A DNA stretch of 15,957 nucleotides from Methanoregula sp. (GTDB lineage Archaea; Halobacteriota; Methanomicrobia; Methanomicrobiales; Methanospirillaceae), in contig JALOBP010000072.1 of assembly GCA_023228295.1 (NCBI GenBank), forward strand, positions 1 through 15,957, written 5' to 3'. Below are positions 1 to 7,700 of the stretch, piece after piece. The notes beneath the pieces are model-generated. The model ran no database searches. It was not told where the DNA came from and saw nothing but the letters and a program-made list of their open reading frames with translations. A program made the position numbers and the translations under genes. Numbering within the stretch: position 1 is the stretch's first letter; every line of letters begins with the position of its first letter.

Positions 1-303
1 CTCCTCCCGCCCCCTCCAGCGAAAATTCACATCCCCCACTCGCCCACATCTCTCTTCGGAAGAGCCGCTGTGTCTCCCTGCCATATGCAATCTTTTCCCC
101 CATTTGAGGGAGGGAGGCCCTGACCCACCGCAATGGAATGACGAGGATACGCTCGCGGACGGGAAATTCGCTATCCTCCAAAAAAAGGAATTTTTATAAA
201 AAAAATCTTTGCTGTGCAGAATTAATATAGTTTGATTATTAAATAACCAGGCCGCATACAGATCCAGCCCGGGTGAACTCCACCCAGCGGGATTGATAGA
301 TCG
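1..303. other. Left-edge region without a confident gene
   Basis: No complete gene is visible. One plus-strand frame is open from base 2 to a TAA at 197-199. Its last third has plausible coding codons, so the tail of a gene entering from the left is possible, but nothing in it is recognisable. GAGGATA (143-149) and TATCCTC (172-178) form a perfect 7-bp inverted repeat. An AT-rich stretch around 215-245 (TTAATATAG) could be the promoter of the NHL gene. GGGTG (271-275) and CACCC (281-285) can form a small hairpin in that gene's presumed leader. Confidence 0.3.
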
Positions 304-2025
304 ATGTATCAGATAAACACCGGCATTATCAGCGTGATTGTCATTCTGCTGGTAATCGTACTGCCTGGAGGCGCTGCAGAGGAAAATTCCACAGCAGCGT
401 CTTTGCAGGTCAGCATCCAGACGCCTTCGGGAATTGCTGTTGACAGTACCGGCAATGTCTATGTAACGAACAGCTATACCCACAGTATCGGGAAATATTC
501 CCCGGATGGCGGGCTCCTCGCAACATGGGGATCGAAAGGATCAGGTGACGGACAGTTCAATGACCCCGATAATATCGCAATCGATACGGAAAATTCCGTT
601 TATGTAACGGATGTCTTCAATCGTCGGGTCCAGAAATTCTCATCTGATGGCAGGTATCGTGCCCAATGGGCATTCCTGCAGGATGCAACCACCGGGCCTT
701 CCTGGACAGATCCCTGTTTTCCGGCCTGCCGGTGGGAGACCCATTCCCTTGGCGGCATTGCCGCAGATGATGACGGGAACCTGTACCTGGTTGATCGCTC
801 GAACAACAGTATTCGTAAAACAACGCGGGACGGTATCTTCCTTGCAGGGTGGGGGACGGAAGGGACCGCAGACGGGCAGTTCAATAACCCGTCTGATATT
901 GCGCGTGACCCGGCAGGGAACATCTTTGTTGCCGATTTTGGTAACAGCCGGGTCCAGAAATTCTCTTCAGATGGCACGTTCCTTCTCTCCTTCGGGTCCC
1001 GGGGCAGCGGGAACGGGCAGTTCCTTACCCCGGGCGGGATTGCAACCGACCGGAATGGCTTTGTCTACGTCACCGATACCGGCCTGCACCGGGTCCAGAA
1101 ATTCACCGGTGCCGGAACCTTTGTGACCCGGTGGGGGACGGAGGGGACCGAAGACGGGGAGTTCTCGTATCCCCATGATGTGGCGGTCGATAACAACGAT
1201 ACGGTGTATGTTACAGATTTCAGCAATAACCGGATCCAGAAATTTTCTGCCAATGGATCGTATCTCGGGAAATGGGTTGGTTCCCCACCATCGCCACCGG
1301 TCATCCCGATCCGGCAGATTATCACCGCAACCGTAAGTCCCGCGCCATTGGAACACGATCACGGCACCACCGCAAATGTAACACACGATCTCCGGGCGCT
1401 GAATATGAAACTCCACTGGGGATATTCCGATGCACAGGTGGACCGGTATGCGGAACAGTTCCTGACCGATCACGGGGCGAAGTACCAGGCGAACGGTACA
1501 TGGGTCCATATCAGGAATTTCCCGCAGTTCAGCGAGGATATCAGAGATATTCTGGGCATAACAGAAGAACAGCGGCTTGCCCTCCTGTATGATAACCAGA
1601 AAGAGATTGAATACCGGATCGCGTATTATGAGCATCCCGGGTTTACCCCGCCGGAGACTCCGCATCATGCGGTGCAGGGCCGGGTTGTTGATACTGCGGG
1701 AAACCCGGTCTATGGGGCAATGGTGAAGTTTGTCTCCGATCTCTCCGTTGAGAACACGTCTCTTTCAGCAACAACAGTGTCCGATAGCGAAGGGGCGTAC
1801 CATACGGGTGTTGTCTGGGGGAACCGGCAGAATGTGATTGTGACCAAAGAAGGATATGATCCATACCGGAAATCCGGTATCACCTTCACGAATGAAAACA
1901 CTACGCTGGATTTCACCCTTGACCGGAACCCGTACCCGTCCCCGGGATTATCTGTCCCTGCCGGGATAGTTACAGTCCTCGCGGGATGGATCTGCATTAC
2001 TCACCGCCGCCGGAATTATCCGTAA
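304..2025 (+). CDS. Secreted NHL-repeat beta-propeller protein with a carboxypeptidase-regulatory-like domain and C-terminal membrane anchor
   Basis: The 573-residue protein begins with a signal peptide (hydrophobic residues 8-20). Six NHL repeats follow, about residues 35-330, each with a GIAVD-x-x-GNVYVTD core, then a QKFSSDG strand and a WGxxGxxDGQF turn. Six repeats fit one closed six-bladed propeller. Blade 2 carries an insertion with two close cysteines (DPCFPAC) that may form a disulfide. Residues about 345-450 form a helical, charged, unrecognised linker domain. Residues about 457-545 (VQGRVVDTAGNPVYGAMV) match the carboxypeptidase-regulatory/CNA-B-like beta-sandwich. A hydrophobic segment followed by RRR ends the protein and suggests a membrane anchor with the propeller outside. 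NHL propellers usually bind ligands or proteins; no catalytic site is evident. The start ATG at 304 gives a good signal peptide, but its ribosome binding site is weak. The gene is monocistronic and convergent with the next one. Confidence 0.88.
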   Translation: MYQINTGIISVIVILLVIVLPGGAAEENSTAASLQVSIQTPSGIAVDSTGNVYVTNSYTHSIGKYSPDGGLLATWGSKGSGDGQFNDPDNIAIDTENSVYVTDVFNRRVQKFSSDGRYRAQWAFLQDATTGPSWTDPCFPACRWETHSLGGIAADDDGNLYLVDRSNNSIRKTTRDGIFLAGWGTEGTADGQFNNPSDIARDPAGNIFVADFGNSRVQKFSSDGTFLLSFGSRGSGNGQFLTPGGIATDRNGFVYVTDTGLHRVQKFTGAGTFVTRWGTEGTEDGEFSYPHDVAVDNNDTVYVTDFSNNRIQKFSANGSYLGKWVGSPPSPPVIPIRQIITATVSPAPLEHDHGTTANVTHDLRALNMKLHWGYSDAQVDRYAEQFLTDHGAKYQANGTWVHIRNFPQFSEDIRDILGITEEQRLALLYDNQKEIEYRIAYYEHPGFTPPETPHHAVQGRVVDTAGNPVYGAMVKFVSDLSVENTSLSATTVSDSEGAYHTGVVWGNRQNVIVTKEGYDPYRKSGITFTNENTTLDFTLDRNPYPSPGLSVPAGIVTVLAGWICITHRRRNYP

Positions 2026-2153
2026 TCTCCGGTTTTGTATCAAAACACATTTTTTGTATCTGAACTGGGAGGCACCTGCCGTTACCCGGCATTCTGCCGG
2101 TATCTCCCATAATTTCCACTTTAACTACCATACCCGCAGATCCTGGTAAAATT

Positions 2154-2175
2154 AAAAAAAAATGGGGAGTCCCCC
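2154..2175 (-). terminator. Hairpin plus T-tract terminator for the chagasin-like lipoprotein gene
   Basis: Read on the minus strand, GGGG-ACT-CCCC (2174-2164) is followed within two bases by nine T (2162-2154). It lies about 40 nt after the stop codon at 2215. A T6 tract at 2051-2056 sits similarly after the convergent NHL gene. TGGGAG (2066-2071) and CTCCCA (2104-2109) can pair across the gap between them. Confidence 0.6.
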
Positions 2176-2214
2176 TCTACGGCGGTCGTTTGACCGGTTC
2201 TTGTTGTGCCGGGC

Positions 2215-2799
2215 CTACTTCACGATCACGGTAAGATTGAACCGGGGAGTCGCATCAGTCGCAGTACCATAGGGGGGGACGCCAAATTCCCCGTAAATGA
2301 ACGCTGTCCCGGGACCGACCGCCCGGTACCGGGCCCGGTAATGACCTGAGGTATTCCAGTAATCCGTACCGGTGTCATAGTATCCGTCATTCACCAGCTC
2401 GAGCCCACACCCGGAAACAGGTACGTCCCAGGTCCAGGAAACACTCGGGGCCCACCGGAGATTGATCTCAACAATGTCCCCCTTCTCAAGTACGACAGTC
2501 CGGCCGGATTCGTTCTCGTGTATGGAATACCGTATTCCGGGCATCGGATCACGGACCGGGATGGACGTATCGACCGGGACCGGGACCCGGGGAGCAGCAT
2601 CCTGAGGATCGCACCGGGATCCGGAACCGGTCTGATCACCGGAAGATCCGGGATACTGCGTGGAACCGGGTACCGGTACTGCTGAAATATTCACGGGATT
2701 TGTTATGTCCGTCACACATCCCCCGGTAATTACCATTACGATAATACCAGTAATTATTGCCAGGCCGCTGACCCGCTTCGTAATCTCTGAAGGAGTCAT
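2215..2799 (-). CDS. Lipoprotein with chagasin (I42 inhibitor)-like beta domain
   Basis: This 194-residue protein starts with a lipoprotein signal: hydrophobic residues 12-26 and then T-G-G-C28, so Cys28 is the likely lipidated residue. A low-complexity linker (residues 30-85) precedes a beta-rich domain. That domain has KGDIVEINL (106-114), WAPSVSWTWDV (116-126), a central disordered loop, then YRARYRAVGPGTAFIYG (154-170) and a final FNLTVIV strand. The order of strands and the long R-x-R-A-x-G-P-G-T-A motif resemble the chagasin/I42 family of cysteine peptidase inhibitors. The family's diagnostic NPTTGY loop is replaced by APSVSW, so inhibitory activity is uncertain. A general surface Ig-like domain is the alternative. 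The start at 2799 gives the best signal peptide; only a weak GACGG precedes it. A TATA-like stretch lies near 2868-2885. Confidence 0.7.
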   Translation of the reverse strand: MTPSEITKRVSGLAIITGIIVMVITGGCVTDITNPVNISAVPVPGSTQYPGSSGDQTGSGSRCDPQDAAPRVPVPVDTSIPVRDPMPGIRYSIHENESGRTVVLEKGDIVEINLRWAPSVSWTWDVPVSGCGLELVNDGYYDTGTDYWNTSGHYRARYRAVGPGTAFIYGEFGVPPYGTATDATPRFNLTVIVK

Positions 2800-3088
2800 C
2801 CGTCAATCATATCCATTTATTGTTATGAAAAACATCGATTCTATTATCGTTCTGAGTTATGTTCCATAATATAAAAAATAATTGATTTTTAAGCCATTGC
2901 AGGTATTTCCCACCGCGAATCATCTTCATGAATGTATCTTTGGAAGAATGATCATCCGGTGGATTGCAACCGCGATCAAAACATGGTTCCGGATCGATCT
3001 AATCGCGATTTTTCCATTTAAATCCTGATTGTTTTTTTCGCAGTGTCTGCGTATCAACGTGTGCGGGCTCAACGAAAACAAAAAAAGA

Positions 3089-3919
3089 TCAGATCTCCAC
3101 AATTTCCCCGGTTGTCCCGTTCACAAAACAATTGTAAGCAACAGCGTTCATCGTGAGATGGGGGCGGGACCGGACCGACCCGTCAGTACTCCACGATGAG
3201 ATCACTGCGGTGGTTTCCAGATACCTGCGCCCTTCAGAACTTCCAGCAAGAACCGGGCGCTCGCTATCGCTCAAACCGCCATAGTTGTCGATAAGCAGGA
3301 ATTTTTTTTCCGGTGCGCCGGTCCGGGCATTGAGGAAATACCCCAGCTTGTCATTGTAGAGGTATACCATGCCGCTGTCAACGGTCGCAATGATGGTATC
3401 GTCCGGGAAATCCATGCGCCGGAGGGTCCTGTTGTCGCTCCTGTTCACGATATATACGGTACCTGGGTACGGCGCCCTGGTGTAATCGATCAACGCGACC
3501 ACGGCTGTCTCTTCACTGCCTGCGACCAGCACGCCGGTGCCTGTGCCCGGGAGCTCATAGGCAAGCGCGGGAGTGGGATGCGGGCGGCTGTTGTCGAAAC
3601 CGGTGCAGGACTCCGGCAGCAGTACGCTCGTGCGATCGAAGTGAGGCAGGACAGCATAGATGATGAAAAACAATACGAATGCTGTGGCGAATACGACACA
3701 GCCTGATACGAGAAATGCCCGGTATTTGTCTCCCGGATACCTGGCAGCGGCTGTGGTTCCGGCAATGAGCGGACCTCCCAGGAAAACCAGGGTTGCGAAC
3801 AGGTAAAACAGGGAACCCGGTTCATGGAGCAGCAGAATGTACACCATGCCCGCTATGACACTGAACAGGGTGCCGGAAATGATACCAGTTGTAACGGGTG
3901 CCTTTTGCATTGTTTTCAT
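3089..3919 (-). CDS. Hypothetical membrane protein, three N-terminal helices and an extracytoplasmic beta-rich domain
   Basis: I do not recognise this 276-residue protein. Residues about 10-32, 36-57 and 67-93 are three strong transmembrane segments. Residues about 100-276 form a soluble, probably extracytoplasmic domain with short beta-strand-like segments (GVLVAG, GTVYIVN, IIATVDSGMVYLYNDKLGYFLNARTG) that recall propeller or WD-like blades but are too few to assign. Two cysteines (in PESCTG and YNCFVN) could pair. ATG codons at 3919 and 3910 are both possible; no good ribosome binding site precedes either, and the first is used here. A T-tract (minus strand, 3086-3080) follows the stop directly and probably terminates the transcript. 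The gene lies 105 nt downstream of the tandem-domain gene on the same strand and may be co-transcribed with it. Confidence 0.75.
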   Translation of the reverse strand: MKTMQKAPVTTGIISGTLFSVIAGMVYILLLHEPGSLFYLFATLVFLGGPLIAGTTAAARYPGDKYRAFLVSGCVVFATAFVLFFIIYAVLPHFDRTSVLLPESCTGFDNSRPHPTPALAYELPGTGTGVLVAGSEETAVVALIDYTRAPYPGTVYIVNRSDNRTLRRMDFPDDTIIATVDSGMVYLYNDKLGYFLNARTGAPEKKFLLIDNYGGLSDSERPVLAGSSEGRRYLETTAVISSWSTDGSVRSRPHLTMNAVAYNCFVNGTTGEIVEI

Positions 3920-4024
3920 TGCAGCTGCTCATGAGAAAATTTTTACGACAGCAGGCACCGGCATCAGCCGCCAGTCCGGCAGAGTGCCAAAGGATGCATT
4001 TTCCGGGCATTCAGTTCATGATGA

Positions 4025-4903
4025 TTATTTCCGGCGGCCTATCAGGGCAAATGCAATGCCGATGAGCGCGAGTGTAATGACTACCCCCACCACAAAAAAG
4101 GGCGGGTTCTTGCTCGTGCCGGCCAAAAGCCCCTGGACCCGGTAAGTCCACCAGTCAGGATATACCGGATCCATAGTGCCCGACCAGGTCTCGTTGGCGT
4201 CCAGGATCCATGCGGCTTCAATCTGCGTCGGGTCACCATACCCCCCGGCCATTTTTGTGGAGAAGACCAACTGTTTTCCGCAGGAATTGCCCGGGGGGAT
4301 GTGGACAGCTAAGAAGCCAGAATCCATGTTCTTCTCGTCCCATCTGCCAACACCGCATTCCCTGATATATTCCATAACAACCGCGTTGTTCTTCACGGGT
4401 GGATACCTGCCTTTAAGCTTGTCAATCCGTGCGCCCATATCCGGATACACCGGGTCCATGGTCTCTGACCAGGTCTCGCTGGCATTCAGGATCCAGATAG
4501 TCGCAACCCGGTCCGGGTCATCGCGCTCCCCGGCATAGGTGGAGAAGAAGACCAGTTGTTTCCCGCAGGAATTGGCCGGGAAAAGGCGGGCAACTTTAGA
4601 GCCGGATCTCATCCGTTCTTCGCGCCACGTCCCGACACCGCACTCCTGGATATACTCCATGATGATGGTATTTCCTTTTATGCAGGGATACATGTTCTTT
4701 AGTATCTCGACCGGTGCGCCCATACCGGGAAGAAGGGGGGTAATCGCGGCTGGTGACGGACTCGCAGTAACCATAGTAATATTCCCACTCACCGGTGAGG
4801 CCGGGGCTGCAAGGGAGTTCCCGCATAAGCCAAGGCAGCCGATGAGGACAATAGCGATCACGACGATTATATTGCCGAAACGTTTTTGGAAATCCGCAAT
4901 CAA
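4025..4903 (-). CDS. Secreted membrane-anchored protein with two tandem 95-residue domains
   Basis: The 292-residue protein has a signal segment (residues 11-32), two tandem domains and a C-terminal helix (about 268-289) ending RRK, so it is probably anchored with its domains outside the cell. Domain 1 (61-155) and domain 2 (156-250) align without gaps, with about 53 of 95 residues identical. Shared motifs are MEYI-x-ECGVG-x-W, NSCGKQLVF, DP and ETWS-x-TMDPVYPD. Each domain has two matching cysteines (88/113 and 183/208) that could form a disulfide. I cannot name the family. The start is a TTG immediately preceded by an in-frame TAA, so it cannot be longer. No ribosome binding site is visible, and a TATA-like AAATATAA lies about 22 nt upstream, so the transcript may be leaderless, or a GTG inside the signal segment may be the start. 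Confidence 0.78.
   Translation of the reverse strand: MIADFQKRFGNIIVVIAIVLIGCLGLCGNSLAAPASPVSGNITMVTASPSPAAITPLLPGMGAPVEILKNMYPCIKGNTIIMEYIQECGVGTWREERMRSGSKVARLFPANSCGKQLVFFSTYAGERDDPDRVATIWILNASETWSETMDPVYPDMGARIDKLKGRYPPVKNNAVVMEYIRECGVGRWDEKNMDSGFLAVHIPPGNSCGKQLVFSTKMAGGYGDPTQIEAAWILDANETWSGTMDPVYPDWWTYRVQGLLAGTSKNPPFFVVGVVITLALIGIAFALIGRRK
4154..4723 (-). repeat. Tandem in-frame duplication, two 285-bp units
   Basis: The two units (4723-4439 and 4438-4154 on the minus strand) encode the adjacent 95-residue domains of the gene at 4025-4903. They abut exactly and are similar at both protein and DNA level, which points to a gene-internal duplication. Confidence 0.85.
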
Positions 4904-5168
4904 TTATATCAAAAATAATGTTATATTTAATCTATAATAACCTTGTCCGGGTGCTGTCCTTTATCTCTGGTGCATACATGAGCCGATATGCCATAATCGC
5001 CCCGCGTCTCTTCTGTGTTGTGATCGAGCCAGCAAAATTCGGATGTTCCGGGACATCGAACTGCGGTCATCAACGGTGATTACAAATATCACCATAATGC
5101 CGTAATCGATAGTGTGGATCGCCCGGTGCATTCAGATTCCAAATACAATTGCTCTCATTAAAAAAAGA

Positions 5169-6458
5169 TTAGTTGTATTCTGGCAGCTCGCCAAGCCGGT
5201 CAGCTACCATATCTTCATAATTCAACAGGCAAACCCCGGCGGGATCTGCAGTAAACCGGTTGTCATCAGCATCGGTGTATTTTGTCAGGTTCATATGGGT
5301 ATTATTCCCCTGTTTATATATCTGCGGGTTGTTAATGGTATGCCATGTTGGGTCGGAATGGACCCAGGTACCCGCAATCCGGTGTTCCAGGATTCCATGC
5401 CCGAAGGAGGTTCCTGTTTCATTCACCCAAGAGATGGTAAGGAACCGTGAAGGGATCCCAAGCGAGCGGCTGAAGGTTATGTCCATCGTGGCATATTCAT
5501 CGCACACACCCTCATATCCATGGTTTTTCACATAGAGATCTGATGCAGCATATTCCAGGTTCGTGTTGGAATTAATATAATGCATCGTGTCATTCACGTA
5601 CGTATTCAGTTTTGTGGCAGTTTCAAACGGTGAACTGGTGTTGTCGGCGGCAGTTGCGGCTTCCAAGATGAACGCATACCCTTCATTGAATGGGAAATGG
5701 TACAGGTCACTTGTCTCAAGATTGTCTCCGCCATCCGGGTCCGGCAGGTGCGAGGCATCATTGTTGTATTTTTCAATCGCATTCAGCTCCAGTTGTCCGG
5801 ACCATGTCACGATATGGGTGGGACCCACAGTGATGAAAAATCCCATCGGTTTAATTCCCACGGAACTCCGGCTTGCGATAACCTGGAACGGGATGGAAAC
5901 CGTTTGGTTCGTACCTGGGGCGAGATTCGTATACGCTACCGGAGTTCCGAACCCGTCTTCAATGGATACGAAGTACACCAAACCGCTTGCAGTTGAAGAT
6001 CCATTATTGTAAATGCTGATGTTCTGGGTAACTATCGTGTCCTGGGTCCAGTACCAGTCGAAATACCCATATTCCGGTACTACACTTGGGTCCAACGGTC
6101 CTGTTTTTGCCATGGTGTCGGTCTTCGATGCAGGTTTGTCAAAGATTATCTTCGCTGCTTTCATCGAGGACTTCTTAACATCAACATGATTATTCCCGGT
6201 CGGGAATTTCATATCCGGGCTGATAACTTCAACCCCCGGATATGCTTTTGCAGTTTCTGCATCCATCTTCTTGATCGGAACCGTCGGGACAATTATACTG
6301 TATGCTGACATGTCCTTTTGTCCGGCCCATTCGTCGAACTCGCCGAACCATTTCAGTGATGTCACGTTTGTTTCGTTCGTTGCGCTTACCAGTGGGACAA
6401 ATACCGCTCCCAGCATCAGTGCCGCGAGCAGCAGAATCCACTCTCTCTTTTGTTTCAT
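5169..6458 (-). CDS. Secreted transglutaminase-like cysteine hydrolase
   Basis: This 429-residue protein has a signal peptide (residues 8-26, cleavage after VSA). Residues about 138-225 look like a CARDB/Ig-type strand domain (ISIYNNGSSTASGLVYF). The C-terminal third is a transglutaminase-like core. GYEGVCDEYATMD places the nucleophile at Cys319, ITFSRSLGIPSRFLT is the conserved helix and strand, SFGHGILEHR gives His354, and WVHSDPTW gives Asp369, so the Cys-His-Asp triad is complete. Archaeal members of this fold are thought to be surface proteases or amidases rather than cross-linkers; the substrate is unknown. The ATG at 6458 is chosen because GGAGGT (6473-6468) lies 9 nt upstream and the signal peptide starts there; an in-frame ATG at 6521 lies in the leader. 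The mRNA leader carries the 59-nt block shared with the caspase-like gene. A T7 tract follows the stop. Confidence 0.88.
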   Translation of the reverse strand: MKQKREWILLLAALMLGAVFVPLVSATNETNVTSLKWFGEFDEWAGQKDMSAYSIIVPTVPIKKMDAETAKAYPGVEVISPDMKFPTGNNHVDVKKSSMKAAKIIFDKPASKTDTMAKTGPLDPSVVPEYGYFDWYWTQDTIVTQNISIYNNGSSTASGLVYFVSIEDGFGTPVAYTNLAPGTNQTVSIPFQVIASRSSVGIKPMGFFITVGPTHIVTWSGQLELNAIEKYNNDASHLPDPDGGDNLETSDLYHFPFNEGYAFILEAATAADNTSSPFETATKLNTYVNDTMHYINSNTNLEYAASDLYVKNHGYEGVCDEYATMDITFSRSLGIPSRFLTISWVNETGTSFGHGILEHRIAGTWVHSDPTWHTINNPQIYKQGNNTHMNLTKYTDADDNRFTADPAGVCLLNYEDMVADRLGELPEYN

Positions 6459-6467
6459 GTGTTTTCT

Positions 6468-6584
6468 ACCTCCGTTTTTTCGGAAGCATGAGCCAAAACC
6501 TTCATTAGAACAGAAGTACATTGTTTCATGCCTACGGGCAGGTTCGGGTTCGTCAAGTGTGCGTACTGATGTGAACCCGGCCTA
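6468..6584 (-). promoter_or_regulatory. Candidate RNA switch, copy 1, leader of the transglutaminase-like gene
   Basis: Bases 6584-6526 (minus) are 58/59 identical to 9363-9305. Stem A pairs CGGGTTC (6579-6573) with GAACCCG (6551-6545), 7 bp. Stem B pairs TGCC (6540-6537) with GGCA (6532-6529) around a CGTA loop. GCATGA (6531-6526) is complementary to TCATGC (6491-6486). CTTCCG (6486-6481) pairs with CGGAGG (6474-6469) around six A, hiding the Shine-Dalgarno GGAGGT. Pairing of GCATGA to TCATGC would break stem B and take one base of the SD-hiding stem. The ligand or signal is unknown and no known riboswitch class is recognised. Confidence 0.68.
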
Positions 6585-6610
6585 ACCACTTTTGAGATTA
6601 TAATTTTAAC

Positions 6611-6620
6611 TATATATTTT
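6611..6620 (-). promoter_or_regulatory. TATA-like box of the transglutaminase-like gene
   Basis: AAAATATATA on the minus strand is centred near 6615. The usual archaeal distance of about 25 nt puts the transcription start near 6590, just before the conserved block at 6584. Two direct copies of AATCACA (6626-6632 and 6644-6650, plus strand) lie upstream, 18 bp apart, and could bind a regulator. Confidence 0.45.
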
Positions 6621-6701
6621 ATTTGAATCACACGGTTTGATGTAATCACATGGAATATCCTACTATTTCCCAAAAAAGTATTTTTGCGTATGTCAGCGCT
6701 T

Positions 6702-7685
6702 TCAAAGGTACTGGTCGCTGAATACCAAGGGGATGTTCATTCCTTTTGGAGTTCCATTGACCTGAAGATGAAGAGGATATGTTTTGTTTATCGTCACGTC
6801 ACTGCCCTGAAGTACAACGAAATCCCCGTCTTTTCTCCCCAACCCGTCGCGGGGGGAGATTGTGACATTGAGTCCTGTTTTTGCTATTTGTGCCTGATTG
6901 CTGACATCTGTCCCATTAAGAATAATCCGGTAAGATATACCTGTTCCACAAGGATCGATAGTCTTCAGGCCAATGCGGATGGAATTCGGGCCGGTACGGG
7001 ATACACTGATATTATCGGGAACCGGTATACGGGCGCACTGAAGACCGGGTTGACACATGTCATCGGCACAGAATTTCCCATAATCTGCGGGAAGAGCAAA
7101 GAGTGTCAGAGGGATAACAACGAGTGTTGCAAGCAAAATCACGAAGAAAACCTTGGACTTGCATAGTATCCTGGCAATGATTCGTGTTGCGTCAGCGTCT
7201 TTATCAGTTCCGGAATGCACGCATGCCGCATGGTACAATACGCCAAGAGACTGGAGAATTATTGAGACAAGGAGGGTTATAATGAAGGTATCCCATCCGA
7301 TATAGATGCGAATTACATCTATGATCCCGTTTCTCCAGTAATAACCTTGCAGAGTGAAGTACCTAAACAGGAGAAGGCCGACTATTGCAGTGCATGTTCC
7401 GGATAATAATCCCATCAGGACTGCCGTCACACTTGTTTTCCTGCGGGTCTTGAAGAGTCTGGCTGCAATTATACCAAGTGTCAATAAGAGAACTGCGAAT
7501 GTTACATATTTCCAGATTGGGAATATTGGAAATACTATATCGAAATAACAAGAAATAGTCAGGAATCCTCCGATCCGATATTCCCAGAGATGCAGTGCCG
7601 CAAAACAGATCCCTCCGAAGCAACCCCAGAGGATAATCGCAGGTATCAGCACCCACAAACGCTCACGATCAGGAAAGATATCCAT
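6702..7685 (-). CDS. Hypothetical membrane protein, five helices plus extracytoplasmic Cys-containing domain
   Basis: The protein has 327 residues and I recognise no family. Predicted membrane helices lie at about 11-33, 57-78, 86-109, 131-156 and 178-198. A positively charged stretch (KTRRK, 79-83) between helices 2 and 3 suggests a cytoplasmic loop. The remaining 130 residues are probably outside, with Cys206, Cys211, Cys217 and Cys246 and a beta-rich tail (SIRIGLKTIDPCG, YRIILNGTDV, DVTINKTYPLHLQVNG) that vaguely recalls archaeal pilin-type surface domains. It is the last gene of the caspase-like / PepSY operon: only 15 nt separate it from the PepSY stop codon. GGTGAT (7694-7689) sits 2-4 nt before the ATG, which is close. 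Its place in the operon suggests a membrane partner or sensor for the two exported proteins; that is inference. Confidence 0.75.
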   Translation of the reverse strand: MDIFPDRERLWVLIPAIILWGCFGGICFAALHLWEYRIGGFLTISCYFDIVFPIFPIWKYVTFAVLLLTLGIIAARLFKTRRKTSVTAVLMGLLSGTCTAIVGLLLFRYFTLQGYYWRNGIIDVIRIYIGWDTFIITLLVSIILQSLGVLYHAACVHSGTDKDADATRIIARILCKSKVFFVILLATLVVIPLTLFALPADYGKFCADDMCQPGLQCARIPVPDNISVSRTGPNSIRIGLKTIDPCGTGISYRIILNGTDVSNQAQIAKTGLNVTISPRDGLGRKDGDFVVLQGSDVTINKTYPLHLQVNGTPKGMNIPLVFSDQYL

Positions 7686-7700
7686 GCATCACCAAAAAAA

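Noticed and set aside
6533..6565. Possible kissing interaction between loop TACG (6565-6562) and loop CGTA (6536-6533) of the leader
   Set aside because: The second copy has TAAG at the same place, which breaks one of the four pairs.
6526..6584. Similarity of ACGCACA in the block to the c-di-GMP-I (GEMM) aptamer
   Set aside because: The remaining GEMM core motifs and its length are missing.
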